This document shows positions 9,101-15,089 of a DNA stretch of 15,089 nucleotides, in pieces (the stretch's first letter is position 1; each line of letters opens with the position of its first letter). A program made the position numbers and the translations under genes. This DNA is from an uncultured bacterium. GTDB lineage: Bacteria > Bdellovibrionota_C > UBA2361 > SZUA-149 > CALKYB01. Location: the NCBI GenBank assembly GCA_938022485.1, contig CALIEE010000046.1, positions 1-15,089 of the forward strand, given 5' to 3'. Under the pieces are notes generated by a model. That model was not told the origin of the DNA. It ran no database searches and saw nothing but the letters and a program-made list of their open reading frames with translations.

Positions 9101-9237
9101 CACTCAAAGTGTATCACCAATATTATCGAAACGGGACAGTCAATAAATCCAGTGCTGATCAAAGAGTTGACCCCAGATTGATGGAGATCGCTAAAAGAAA
9201 ATTAGCTGAATACGGGGGGGAGGAAGATGGAAACTGA
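6157..9237 (+). CDS. VirB6/TraG-N-like inner-membrane protein D, with the longest tail
   Basis: At 1026 residues this is the largest paralog. GTLIGASLETAGQYMQS (15-31) is the clearest form of the N-terminal motif. Segments 1 (about 43-63) and 2 (about 69-85, WFLVGPPLFFFL) flank a loop of about 355 residues containing VSWFF (135-139). Cys200 and Cys302 (in SCSELW, 301-306) are the only two cysteines in the whole protein. Segment 3 (440-464: FPFFALL, then PGRAGG) and segment 4 (467-501: LWFWIKSWDFGLA) are followed by DP 526-527, YY 534-535 and segment 5 (533-554). The tail of about 470 residues contains Ala/Gly-rich helices (about 600-700) and a less helical, Asn/Gly-rich stretch (740-860). I cannot assign a domain to it. 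The gene overlaps the start of E by 11 bases and has seven consecutive G near its end. Predicted polytopic channel subunit with a large cytoplasmic domain; function is inferred. Confidence 0.85.
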   Translation: MPRVELDTFEIGSAGTLIGASLETAGQYMQSELLDLFANGFASSMGMFLFTFAALTAWVITAVGGNYKYFLWFLVGPPLFFFLTQARVTSVGTHWHFGDLDRPQEQKQELIRGIIPPAPVQDQGIETASGRQVQVSWFFARWNQLSSSIVQNLIAVVNSANNLRGVDFVVDVDRYMEVITTELEDAKLTKFFHNIAFQKCKGKWLLRQGLYDRSITEERRTILASELGDTVHAGANGEIEYRGGQNEVVLNTARYRDHLIELRRVFLEDGSDSVIRERYRDLMADPPVVIRGEQIHYGAFSCSELWKVTVALFRDHAETKLPLIIETGKDDGLTYEERQAKLIEKFFFQHNQDGSLSTITEDYEMAYNFMINEMAGRMIMKEFGDVKPNIIARDLDEQALERDPAHNEESRETSRLIRTLSGGVEYTAKGDYLTSMLSIPYIQGLALYFLALAFPFFALLVLIPGRAGGFMLWMGLWFWIKSWDFGLAIVFMLADMLYVLLPHGPPITEEDINDPGLAFKKLLEVDPVYSVYLYYQLIATSLAAVPFLTGVLVQRGGGEIMRALDQGFKNFGGRIGQSMGQMHRAMLAGDEAARSRYSGIAQLKGAAAKIMQENKGVQNQLKRGAAYSAGAAAVGTFSKKDIASGVAKIHLDAGAKRAGNTASAIFASAMEQASWMSSNNLQLTKGASIAVGLGMFSRHFGQDWNRVADATMDAWKESVHPQINETFDDYIWTVAKETSNSLGTGGLNFGSVSDPQNRVKIFGDTYGAATVLKAVSENDPTKRENKTVLKENRRGGPGAPVVPDRKNYVGSVAYKAEGAGVGAIEYDGLLPSNGTFSLPISQRFELGSARGHGKINGNNLSVVQTTARSVADDYNFSPMQRAIHDAHIEFYSGWNSSFAQETNSEAGLMSWSPLVWHQTQIEMQEAGVRYENLQLVEGDHAQYSVPSRLSHEVALETSAYMTQQAAAFAKQESLDTGNLESALKVYHQYYRNGTVNKSSADQRVDPRLMEIAKRKLAEYGGEEDGN
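9214..9223 (+). promoter_or_regulatory. G7 tract and ribosome binding site of gene E, inside gene D
   Basis: Seven G residues (9214-9220) run into AGG to make a purine-only Shine-Dalgarno region. The GGAGG core is only 3 bases before the ATG at 9227, which is closer than usual. An in-frame TAG at 9203-9205 excludes a more distant start for E. The tract is coding for the last residues of D, so a slip would change both the D C-terminus and the E spacing. Confidence 0.55.
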
Positions 9238-11911
9238 TTTACAAGGAGTAGTAGCTTCCTCTGGTACATACGTAGGAGCTGTTCTGGAAACAGCAGGCAT
9301 GTATTACCAACAGCTTATTTTGGATTCTTATGGAGCAGCGCTAGCAGGTCCAGTGGGAGCCTTAGTGATTATTTTGGGTTTAATTGTAGCCATAGGAACA
9401 ATCGCGTCTTCTGGTAGATACGCCATGTCGATCTGGTTTTTGATTGGGCCAGTTTTATTTCTTTTTGTGATTAATCAAAGAACTGCAACTTGGGGCTCCG
9501 CTTGGATGTTTGGTGGGGAGTTTAGAAATACCCCTATGGTGCAGAGTGAAATAGAGAATTTTCTTGAAGAGAAGGAGCTTAATAGTGGAGAACCAGCTTC
9601 AGTTAGTTGGGTATATGCTTGGTATTCTCGAATAGTCAGTAAGACAGTCCGCGAAACTGTAAGAGTATTAAATGAAGGTCGAGAAGGAACGGATTTATTG
9701 CATCAGAGAAGGATGGAATTTTTTGCGTCAATACATTCTTCTAGAATCGAAGACTCAGAACTATTGGACCTTCTTCACTATGTTTATTTTACTGAGTGTA
9801 GAGCTGTAATTGAATCAGGCAGGGCTATTCGTGATGCTTCTTTGGGTGGACAAGTTGATCATAATATCAGTCGTTATCAAGCGGCACTTCGGCGTGTAGT
9901 AAATATTAATCCTTCAGTTTCACGTTACCTAGCAGGATTGAGAGCATGGAGTCCTGATATTTATGATTTAGTAATAGCTGGTGACACTAGAGTGGATGAG
10001 CTGCTGTACACCTTTGCTAATGATGAAGGTTCAGTTGAACTGCCAGCTGGCTACCAAGCAAACTTCGAACGTTATCAGAGAGAAATGAGAAGAATGCCTT
10101 TGACTTGTAGTCAAGTATGGGATTTTTCGAGAGTAGGGCTTTTGCTTGAGTCCAAGAAAATAGTGGATAATCTCACCCGAGTTGCCCAGAATGGTACAAA
10201 TGGTGCTGTATCTGAAGATACAGCTCTAGACTATGAAAAACTAATTCATGATGTGGGCCGTTTAATTGGAATTAACCAAGGTGCTCAGGAAGTTTCGATT
10301 ACTAACTTTGATAATGCCCAGTATAACTTGGACAATATGCAACAGCTCTACAGAGTGATTGCGACCTTTCTGTTCAGAAATGAAATAAACCAAGACATGC
10401 AAAGCGCTTTTTTACATCGCTTTACCAATAAGTTTGAAGCAAGAGAAGTAGAAGCCCCTGGTTCCTTTGATATAGTAGATACAGATAGGGTAATTGTTCA
10501 AAAGTTTGAAGCAAGAGAAAAGAGTTCAATGATGACTTATGCTTCGCAGCTTCCTTATTATCAAGGGCTAGTGCTTTATTTTCTAGGACTAAGCTTTCCA
10601 TTTTTTGCAGTAATGCTTCTAATTCCAGGCCGTCACAGTGGCTTTTTGATGTGGTTTGGTTTCTATCTTTGGGCAAAAAGTTGGGATATTGGTTTTGCTA
10701 TAGCGATGATGCTTGATGATATTCTGTTTTCAATGTTTGAAGTTGCGCATAATGTAAACGCCATTGATAATGGTTTGAGAGATCCAGACGCGCTAGCTCA
10801 AGGTATAGAAATTTCTGCTGATGCAGCCTTGGCAGCTCATATTGCAGTTGAACTTGACCCAACTTTTCAACTGACTACTTACTATACTATTATGGGAACA
10901 GTTCTCAGTGCAATTCCTCTAGTGGCGGCTCATCTTGTGCTGGGTGGAATGCAGGCAGGTTCAGGTTTGATTGCTCAGGGTATGCAAAACTATACTGAAC
11001 ATTTTTCTGCGGCTGCCTACTCAGCTACCTCAGGCGAAACTACTATTTCTAATACAGCTCGAGCTTCATATGTGATGGAGCAAATTATGAGTAAGGTTGC
11101 TGGTAACTATCAACAATCGGGTGGTGGGCAAGGAGCTATTGGTAATACGGCTCGTCGAAACTTTATACCTGAGCAGTCAGCACTTCAAACTAACCTTATA
11201 CCGGGGATGAGTATGTTGGATTCACAAAAACAATGGGGAGGATTATCTAAAATCCGAGGTGGTAATGCTCAAATTTATGGAACAGCTGGAGCTAAGCAAT
11301 TACTACTAGCTTCTCATGTTTTAGGGGGTGTTGCAGGAACTGTCGAAAATAAAGCAGTAACACAAGCAGCGAAGGCTGGGCAAAAGATTGCTGGTAGAGC
11401 CGCGGAAGACTCAGTAAATACAGTCAACTGGTCTCTAGAGGCTTACCATAACGCTGGGGAGCATCTAGTGAAAAGAGGACATCTCGTTAGTAGATATAAC
11501 CAGGAAAACCAATTGGTCGGAACGATTGAGGTTGCTTATGTGGCAGGACCTGAAGGTGGTGAAGCAGTAGCCGGCTATGGAGAAAAGAGCTTTGAGCAAA
11601 TGGTCAAATTTTATGCAGGTGGAACTAAGGATCTGGTTGATGGTGTTGCGGAAGCACTGCCGGACGGTCCTAAAGCTCAGAAGCCTTCTAAATTTTCATT
11701 TGGAATTAGAGAGGGCGTCGGTACCGTGGCAACTGTTGCAGGGGCAAAGTGGTTAGGTGGTTTTTTGACTAGTGGTTCAGTTGAGGAAAAGAGAAAAAGA
11801 GATGAACAAATAGATCAAAATTTTCTTGGTGGCTTTGGTTTTGAGAAAATTTTTAGCTCCCCTGGTGTTGACGAGAACACGGAAGGGGAAGAAGAGGAGG
11901 AAGAGGAGTAG
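9227..11911 (+). CDS. VirB6/TraG-N-like inner-membrane protein E, with acidic C-terminus
   Basis: An 894-residue paralog and the last in the array. GTYVGAVLETAGMYYQQ (13-29) precedes segments 1 (about 40-61) and 2 (about 66-82). The loop of about 360 residues holds VSWVY (126-130), Cys191 and Cys294 (TCSQVW, 293-298), which are the only cysteines in the protein. An internal duplication repeats KFEARE at 402-407 and 426-431. LPYYQG (442-447) starts segment 3 (444-466), followed by PGRHSG. Segment 4 (471-503) carries LWAKSWDIGFA and an acidic pair (D497-D498). The segment 4/5 linker is longer than in the others. DP 544-545 and YY 552-553 lead into segment 5 (551-572). The tail of about 320 residues is Gly/Ala-rich, then basic (EKRKRDE), and ends in a run of Glu. 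It overlaps the end of D by 11 bases. Predicted inner-membrane channel subunit; family assignment is inferred. Confidence 0.85.
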   Translation: METDLQGVVASSGTYVGAVLETAGMYYQQLILDSYGAALAGPVGALVIILGLIVAIGTIASSGRYAMSIWFLIGPVLFLFVINQRTATWGSAWMFGGEFRNTPMVQSEIENFLEEKELNSGEPASVSWVYAWYSRIVSKTVRETVRVLNEGREGTDLLHQRRMEFFASIHSSRIEDSELLDLLHYVYFTECRAVIESGRAIRDASLGGQVDHNISRYQAALRRVVNINPSVSRYLAGLRAWSPDIYDLVIAGDTRVDELLYTFANDEGSVELPAGYQANFERYQREMRRMPLTCSQVWDFSRVGLLLESKKIVDNLTRVAQNGTNGAVSEDTALDYEKLIHDVGRLIGINQGAQEVSITNFDNAQYNLDNMQQLYRVIATFLFRNEINQDMQSAFLHRFTNKFEAREVEAPGSFDIVDTDRVIVQKFEAREKSSMMTYASQLPYYQGLVLYFLGLSFPFFAVMLLIPGRHSGFLMWFGFYLWAKSWDIGFAIAMMLDDILFSMFEVAHNVNAIDNGLRDPDALAQGIEISADAALAAHIAVELDPTFQLTTYYTIMGTVLSAIPLVAAHLVLGGMQAGSGLIAQGMQNYTEHFSAAAYSATSGETTISNTARASYVMEQIMSKVAGNYQQSGGGQGAIGNTARRNFIPEQSALQTNLIPGMSMLDSQKQWGGLSKIRGGNAQIYGTAGAKQLLLASHVLGGVAGTVENKAVTQAAKAGQKIAGRAAEDSVNTVNWSLEAYHNAGEHLVKRGHLVSRYNQENQLVGTIEVAYVAGPEGGEAVAGYGEKSFEQMVKFYAGGTKDLVDGVAEALPDGPKAQKPSKFSFGIREGVGTVATVAGAKWLGGFLTSGSVEEKRKRDEQIDQNFLGGFGFEKIFSSPGVDENTEGEEEEEEE
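10430..10519 (+). repeat. Exact 18-bp direct repeat inside gene E, period 72
   Basis: AAGTTTGAAGCAAGAGAA occurs at 10430-10447 and again at 10502-10519. The offset is exactly 24 codons, so both copies encode KFEARE in frame. They sit in the extracytoplasmic loop just before segment 3. The bases flanking each copy do not match, and the 54 bases between show no further repetition. Confidence 0.85.
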
Positions 11912-11917
11912 AGTAGG

Positions 11918-11933
11918 CTTAGAGACCTCTAAG
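11918..11933. terminator. Possible hairpin between convergent operons
   Basis: CTTAGAG and CTCTAAG form a perfect 7-bp inverted repeat with a 2-base centre, or a 6-bp stem with a 4-base loop. It sits between the E stop and the end of the minus-strand gene and overlaps the latter's last codons. The stem is AT-rich and no solid T-run follows on either strand, so it is a weak terminator candidate. Confidence 0.3.
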
Positions 11934-13644
11934 TCGATTTACTTTTCCTAGCTTTTTTAGTGGAGTTACTTTCTAGCAGGCTCGAAATTTGGGCCAAAGC
12001 AAATACATGCAGGTCTGCTGGGCAAGATCTATATAGTTGTTCAACCTCTTGTTGATTAAAAAGGCTATCATCTCCCGACTCTATGGCTAGGTTAATTTTA
12101 AACCTTAGCAAACTAGTTCGGGCTCTAAAACTATTTTGCCTAATATTTAACGATTCTTGTAAGTGTAAAATTGATTGTTCAATTTCTCCTTTTTCATGCA
12201 GTAACACACTTACTGCACTATGAAGTTCTGACAAGTGACTAAGAGAGTGGTCTTCAGATTGGAGAGAGAGACTTTTGTTTATAAATGATATTGCTTCGTC
12301 AATATTTCCATTTAGGTGGGAAAGTCGTCCTTTGATTTCAAAAAAGCATGAGCGAACGAATTTATCTTCTTCTAGAAATTCTTCATCTATTCCTTGCAGA
12401 TCCTCACCTGCTAAGTCTATCTGGCCTGACCAAAGGTGGACAAATGGTTTCAGTAAAAGTAAGTCATCGGAGCCGTAACCGAGGCTGTTCAGTTCATCTA
12501 TAGTTTCTATTGTTTTTTGAGGATTGGAGTCTCGAATAGGTTTTAGAATAGCGTGAACCTCAGGGTTAAAAAGAGTACTTAGTTTGAGACGTAGAAAAGG
12601 GAGGTAGCCAAGAGCTGCTAGGTTATAAAATATTTTAGCAGCCTCATCTGTTTGACCTCTTTCGATTAAAGCAGGCCAATCATCTCCGACATCTAATTTC
12701 TTCCTGGCTAGAAGCATGGCTTCGGCTACTTCAGGGGCGATGTCTCTAAATTTGTCAGCTAGGAGAAGTAACTCTCTTTGGTCTTCAGGTTTTCGCTCAT
12801 CAATCAGCGCTGAAGCCACTGCGTAGCCGGAGCCAGCAATAGTTGGGTCAGGAAACCTAGCTAAGTTGGTGGCTAAGGTGTAAAGCTTTTTTTGGGATAG
12901 CTTATTCTCAGAAGCGAATGAGCATAGTGATAGAACCGCCCTTGCAAACTGAGGCTTCTCTGAATAGCCAGCGGGAAGCATTATTAGACCCGAGTTGTAA
13001 AGAAGGGGATTTTTGCCATTCTGTTCAATTGGGTAGTTGTTTGCATAGTAGTTTGCGCAAGTTCCAGAGAGAAGAGTTGAAGCTCTTACGATATTGTTTG
13101 CAAATTCTTCTACTGACGTTTCTCTCCATTTTCCTTCTCCGGATGGGCAAAGACCACTAAGAAGTCCGATTGAGAATAAGGAAAAAATATTGGTGGAGAA
13201 TTGCATTTCAGTTGAATGATTTTCGAAGAAATGGAAATTTGTTTTCTCTCCCGAAAGCCAGTCTTGCAGAGAGTTTGTCACGTTAACTCTAAAAAAGTCT
13301 CCTTCCAGTAAGCTTCCACCCGAGGCAACAATGGCTACTTGGTCGTGAATATTTTCAGGTTCTAAGGTAAGCGCAATTTCCATCTCCGGGTCGTAAGCTG
13401 ACCAAATATTTGCAGCAAAGATGCCGAGGAAAGAAGAAATTGAGAGGAGTAAATGTTTTTCGTCAGGTGAGAGATCTTCTTTTCTCTTTCCTTTTAGTGA
13501 ACTACCAAAGAGATCTAACATACCCACGCTGGGCCAAGTATAGTCTAAATGGTAAGCAGAGAATCTATCAGAGAAGGCCCTGGATTTATTTAAAAGTTCT
13601 TCTGCTCCTGCCTGAACCCTGGGGTTTATGCTGATGTTTTTCAT
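11929..13644 (-). CDS. Helical-repeat (TPR-like) protein of unknown function
   Basis: A 571-residue protein that I do not recognise by name, with no signal peptide and no membrane segment, so probably cytoplasmic. Residues 30-130 look like a compact domain (YHLDYTWPSVGMLDLF, then a helix LLLSISSFLGIFAANIW and a strand-rich part). Residues about 325-350 resemble a short helical repeat (RGQTDEAAKIFYNLAALGY). Residues about 435-462 and 472-504 are two good TPR-like units, with the G-(N/E)-I-(D/E)-(E/Q)-(A/S)-I turn in each (GNIDEAISF, GEIEQSILH). The end is basic (KKARKSKS). TPR units usually bind proteins, but no partner can be named. It is probably the last gene of a minus-strand unit, 17 bases downstream of the deacetylase, and converges on gene E. 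A link to the secretion array is possible by position only. Confidence 0.75.
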   Translation of the reverse strand: MKNISINPRVQAGAEELLNKSRAFSDRFSAYHLDYTWPSVGMLDLFGSSLKGKRKEDLSPDEKHLLLSISSFLGIFAANIWSAYDPEMEIALTLEPENIHDQVAIVASGGSLLEGDFFRVNVTNSLQDWLSGEKTNFHFFENHSTEMQFSTNIFSLFSIGLLSGLCPSGEGKWRETSVEEFANNIVRASTLLSGTCANYYANNYPIEQNGKNPLLYNSGLIMLPAGYSEKPQFARAVLSLCSFASENKLSQKKLYTLATNLARFPDPTIAGSGYAVASALIDERKPEDQRELLLLADKFRDIAPEVAEAMLLARKKLDVGDDWPALIERGQTDEAAKIFYNLAALGYLPFLRLKLSTLFNPEVHAILKPIRDSNPQKTIETIDELNSLGYGSDDLLLLKPFVHLWSGQIDLAGEDLQGIDEEFLEEDKFVRSCFFEIKGRLSHLNGNIDEAISFINKSLSLQSEDHSLSHLSELHSAVSVLLHEKGEIEQSILHLQESLNIRQNSFRARTSLLRFKINLAIESGDDSLFNQQEVEQLYRSCPADLHVFALAQISSLLESNSTKKARKSKST

Positions 13645-13646
13645 TT

Positions 13647-13652
13647 CACCTC
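13647..13652 (-). promoter_or_regulatory. Ribosome binding site of the TPR-like gene
   Basis: Read on the minus strand, GAGGTG lies two bases before the ATG at 13644 (GAGG core 4 bases away). It occupies the 17-base gap after the deacetylase stop, supporting this start and a shared transcript. Confidence 0.55.
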
Positions 13653-13661
13653 AACCGAAAT

Positions 13662-14687
13662 TTAGAACTTGAGACGAAAGTTAAAAAGTTTCTTAGTATA
13701 AGAAATATCCTCATGTATTCCAATTCGACCAATCATCGGCGGGGATAGTTCTAGTTCGTTATTGCGATGAATGGCCATAGTGGCATCGAAGCCCGAGGAA
13801 TTTACGATTTCTTGGGTGCTTCTGTCATAATACCCACCCGGGTAACAAAAAACATCTAGCTTACCAGAGTTTAAATTCTTGGAGAGAGTGTTTTTTGAAT
13901 CTTGCAAATCTTGACTTAAGTCGGATGCTTCAACTTCTGTAGAAGCTCTATGTAGATTGCTATGTGAACCGAAAGTGAAGCCTTCAGTGGCTAGTTGATT
14001 GATTTCTTCCCAATTCAAAAACTGTTTAGGTACCTTTGGAAGCTGTCCTTTGAGTTCAGTGACAATTTTATCCCTATTTATTGGTGAGGCTGCTCTCAGT
14101 GCGAAAATTGCTCTCTCTAAGGTCATGTTTTTCCTTGAAAGCAGTGAGTCAGGGTTGGAACCTCCACTTGGTGTGAAAATTTTATACTCACTGAAAATTT
14201 CTACAATCTTGTCAGGGCAATGATGAACAGCCAAGGATAGGATATCTGTCCAGAACAGTTCTTCAGAGCCTATGAAAGCAGTAGGTAGGAATACTGTGGC
14301 AGTTAAATTAAATTCTTTTAATATAGGTGCCGCGTGTTGTTTAAAATCTATCCAACCATCATCGAAAGTGAGAGCTATGCTTCCTACTTCGAGATCTCCA
14401 ATTAAGGTTTGTTCTATATAATCTTGCAGGGAAATTACTTTGTAATTAGCGGTTAGTAGCTCTAGTTGAAGCCTAAATGATTCTGGAGTGACATACATGC
14501 CAGGCTCCATCTCCCAGGGAACGTCTCTTGGCTGGACTACTCTATGATACATTAAAACCGAGGAGTCGGTTGGCTTTAGAGGACGTAGGAAAGGTAGGGG
14601 CGCCGACCATGTGAGCTCAGCAAGCAATTTTCGTAATTTGTGCCGGAAATTATTCGGTCTTTTTACTGAATTCGGTGAGTTTTTCAT
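13662..14687 (-). CDS. Polysaccharide deacetylase (NodB homology domain)
   Basis: With the start chosen here the protein has 341 residues. SVLMYHRV (43-50) is the usual entry of glycan-cluster deacetylases. TFDDG (107-111) is NodB motif 1, supplying the catalytic base and a metal-binding Asp. SHSNLH (241-246) gives the two metal-binding histidines of motif 2. CYPGGYYD (281-288) is motif 3. All key residues are present, so a metal-dependent hydrolase removing N- or O-acetyl groups from a polysaccharide or glycolipid is likely; the substrate is unknown. About 120 residues are inserted between motifs 1 and 2 (FWTDIL onward). No clear signal peptide is present, which suggests action on cytoplasmic or membrane-bound intermediates. 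The ATG at 14750 would give 362 residues but overlaps the upstream gene by 101 bases; the ATG at 14687 cuts this to 38. Neither has a strong ribosome site, so the start is uncertain. Confidence 0.85.
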   Translation of the reverse strand: MKNSPNSVKRPNNFRHKLRKLLAELTWSAPLPFLRPLKPTDSSVLMYHRVVQPRDVPWEMEPGMYVTPESFRLQLELLTANYKVISLQDYIEQTLIGDLEVGSIALTFDDGWIDFKQHAAPILKEFNLTATVFLPTAFIGSEELFWTDILSLAVHHCPDKIVEIFSEYKIFTPSGGSNPDSLLSRKNMTLERAIFALRAASPINRDKIVTELKGQLPKVPKQFLNWEEINQLATEGFTFGSHSNLHRASTEVEASDLSQDLQDSKNTLSKNLNSGKLDVFCYPGGYYDRSTQEIVNSSGFDATMAIHRNNELELSPPMIGRIGIHEDISYTKKLFNFRLKF

Positions 14688-15075
14688 ATAGCCCAGTTGA
14701 GAAAGATTGAGGTTTAAACTGACCAGATGAATCGCTGATAATATGAGCATGTTTGGTAGATGCTCGGTGTAAAACTAGGTCATCGCCTTTTCTTTTTATT
14801 TCATAGTTAAAGGTCAAGCTAGCCTTTCTTACATTTGCAGCCCTGACCTCAACTGTAAGACTATCGCCATATCTGACGGGCCTCAAGAATTTTTGTTGGC
14901 TTTCTGTGACGGCTAGGTGCCTCCCTTGAGCTACAAGCTCGGGGTAAGGAAAGTTTATTTGATCGAGTAGAGCCTCTCTTGCTCTTTCATAGAGTTTGAA
15001 ATAGCGCGAATGATATAAAACACCGCCTATATCAAACTCTGCGAGTGATATTCTATTAATATCTAGGCGAAACAA
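14650..15075 (-). CDS. Hotdog-fold acyl-CoA thioesterase (YbgC / 4-hydroxybenzoyl-CoA thioesterase family)
   Basis: A 141-residue protein, the normal single-domain length. FDIGGVLYHSRYFKLYERAR (14-33) is the family signature: D15 aligns with the catalytic Asp, and GGVLYH followed by the long helix is typical of YbgC-like enzymes. The strands HLAVTESQQKFLRPVRYGD (53-71) and SLTFNYEIKR (86-95) complete the hotdog fold. It would hydrolyse an acyl-CoA or acyl-carrier-protein thioester in the cytoplasm; the substrate cannot be read from sequence. The start is TTG at 15075: an in-frame TAA lies two codons upstream, there is no early ATG, and family members begin close to this point. No ribosome site is visible and only 14 bases precede it in the window, so its promoter is not seen. 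It overlaps the deacetylase gene and is the first visible gene of the minus-strand unit. Confidence 0.82.
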   Translation of the reverse strand: MFRLDINRISLAEFDIGGVLYHSRYFKLYERAREALLDQINFPYPELVAQGRHLAVTESQQKFLRPVRYGDSLTVEVRAANVRKASLTFNYEIKRKGDDLVLHRASTKHAHIISDSSGQFKPQSFSTGLYEKLTEFSKKTE

Positions 15076-15089
15076 AGCTTAGTTGACTA

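Noticed and set aside
6157..9237. Phage tape-measure protein as an explanation for the long Ala/Gly-rich proteins
   Set aside because: Five conserved membrane segments, a signal peptide in B and paired cysteines fit membrane channel subunits, and no phage structural gene is present.
10422..10676. Minus-strand 84-residue frame in gene E
   Set aside because: It is Leu-rich only because it is antisense to the hydrophobic segment 3 region; the sense frame carries conserved motifs.
11880..11908. Purine-rich GA tract at the end of gene E as a microsatellite
   Set aside because: The repeats are imperfect and mix GAA, GAG and GGA; it simply encodes the terminal Glu run.
12275..13634. Plus-strand frames opposite the TPR-like gene
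   Set aside because: They have no coding character or ribosome site, while the opposite strand has one long frame with repeat motifs.

Overview
The window is part of a bacterial chromosome or large element using the standard bacterial code, with TGA and TAG both acting as stops and TTG starts on two genes. It is gene-dense: the longest stretch without a gene is 36 bases. No RNA gene, insertion sequence, CRISPR array or origin was seen. The taxon cannot be fixed from sequence alone. Moderately AT-rich DNA and conjugation-type membrane proteins fit a Gram-negative (proteobacterial or deltaproteobacterial-type) host, and this is inference.

Plus strand, from the left edge to 11911: five consecutive paralogous genes (called A to E here), the first cut by the window edge. 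They are joined by overlaps or gaps of 2 to 36 bases and form one evident operon. Each complete protein has the same plan: a short N-terminal stretch with a TAG.Y.Q-type motif, two membrane segments, an extracytoplasmic loop of about 330-360 residues with a conserved cysteine pair, three more membrane segments with a K-x-W-D-x-G signature and a DP...YY motif, and a divergent C-terminal tail of about 170-470 residues. This topology (N-out, five membrane segments, large central loop, cytoplasmic tail) and the third/fourth membrane block match the VirB6/TrbL and TraG N-terminal families of type IV secretion and conjugation inner-membrane channel proteins. Five tandem VirB6-like genes recall the rvhB6a-e cluster of Rickettsiales. 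The family call is by pattern recognition, not a profile search. Any VirB4, VirB8, VirB9 or VirB10 partners must lie outside the window.

Minus strand, 11929 to 15075: a convergent group of three genes read right to left. They encode a hotdog-fold acyl-CoA thioesterase, a polysaccharide deacetylase of the NodB type, and a helical-repeat (TPR-like) protein of unknown role. The first two overlap and the last two are 17 bases apart, so they are probably one transcription unit. It meets the secretion operon tail to tail at a small inverted repeat. Nothing in the sequence links its function to the secretion genes.

The best candidate for an undescribed system is the VirB6-like array itself: at least five diverged, co-translated subunits, each with an enlarged disulfide-stapled loop and a private cytoplasmic tail, possibly forming a heteromeric inner-membrane channel.
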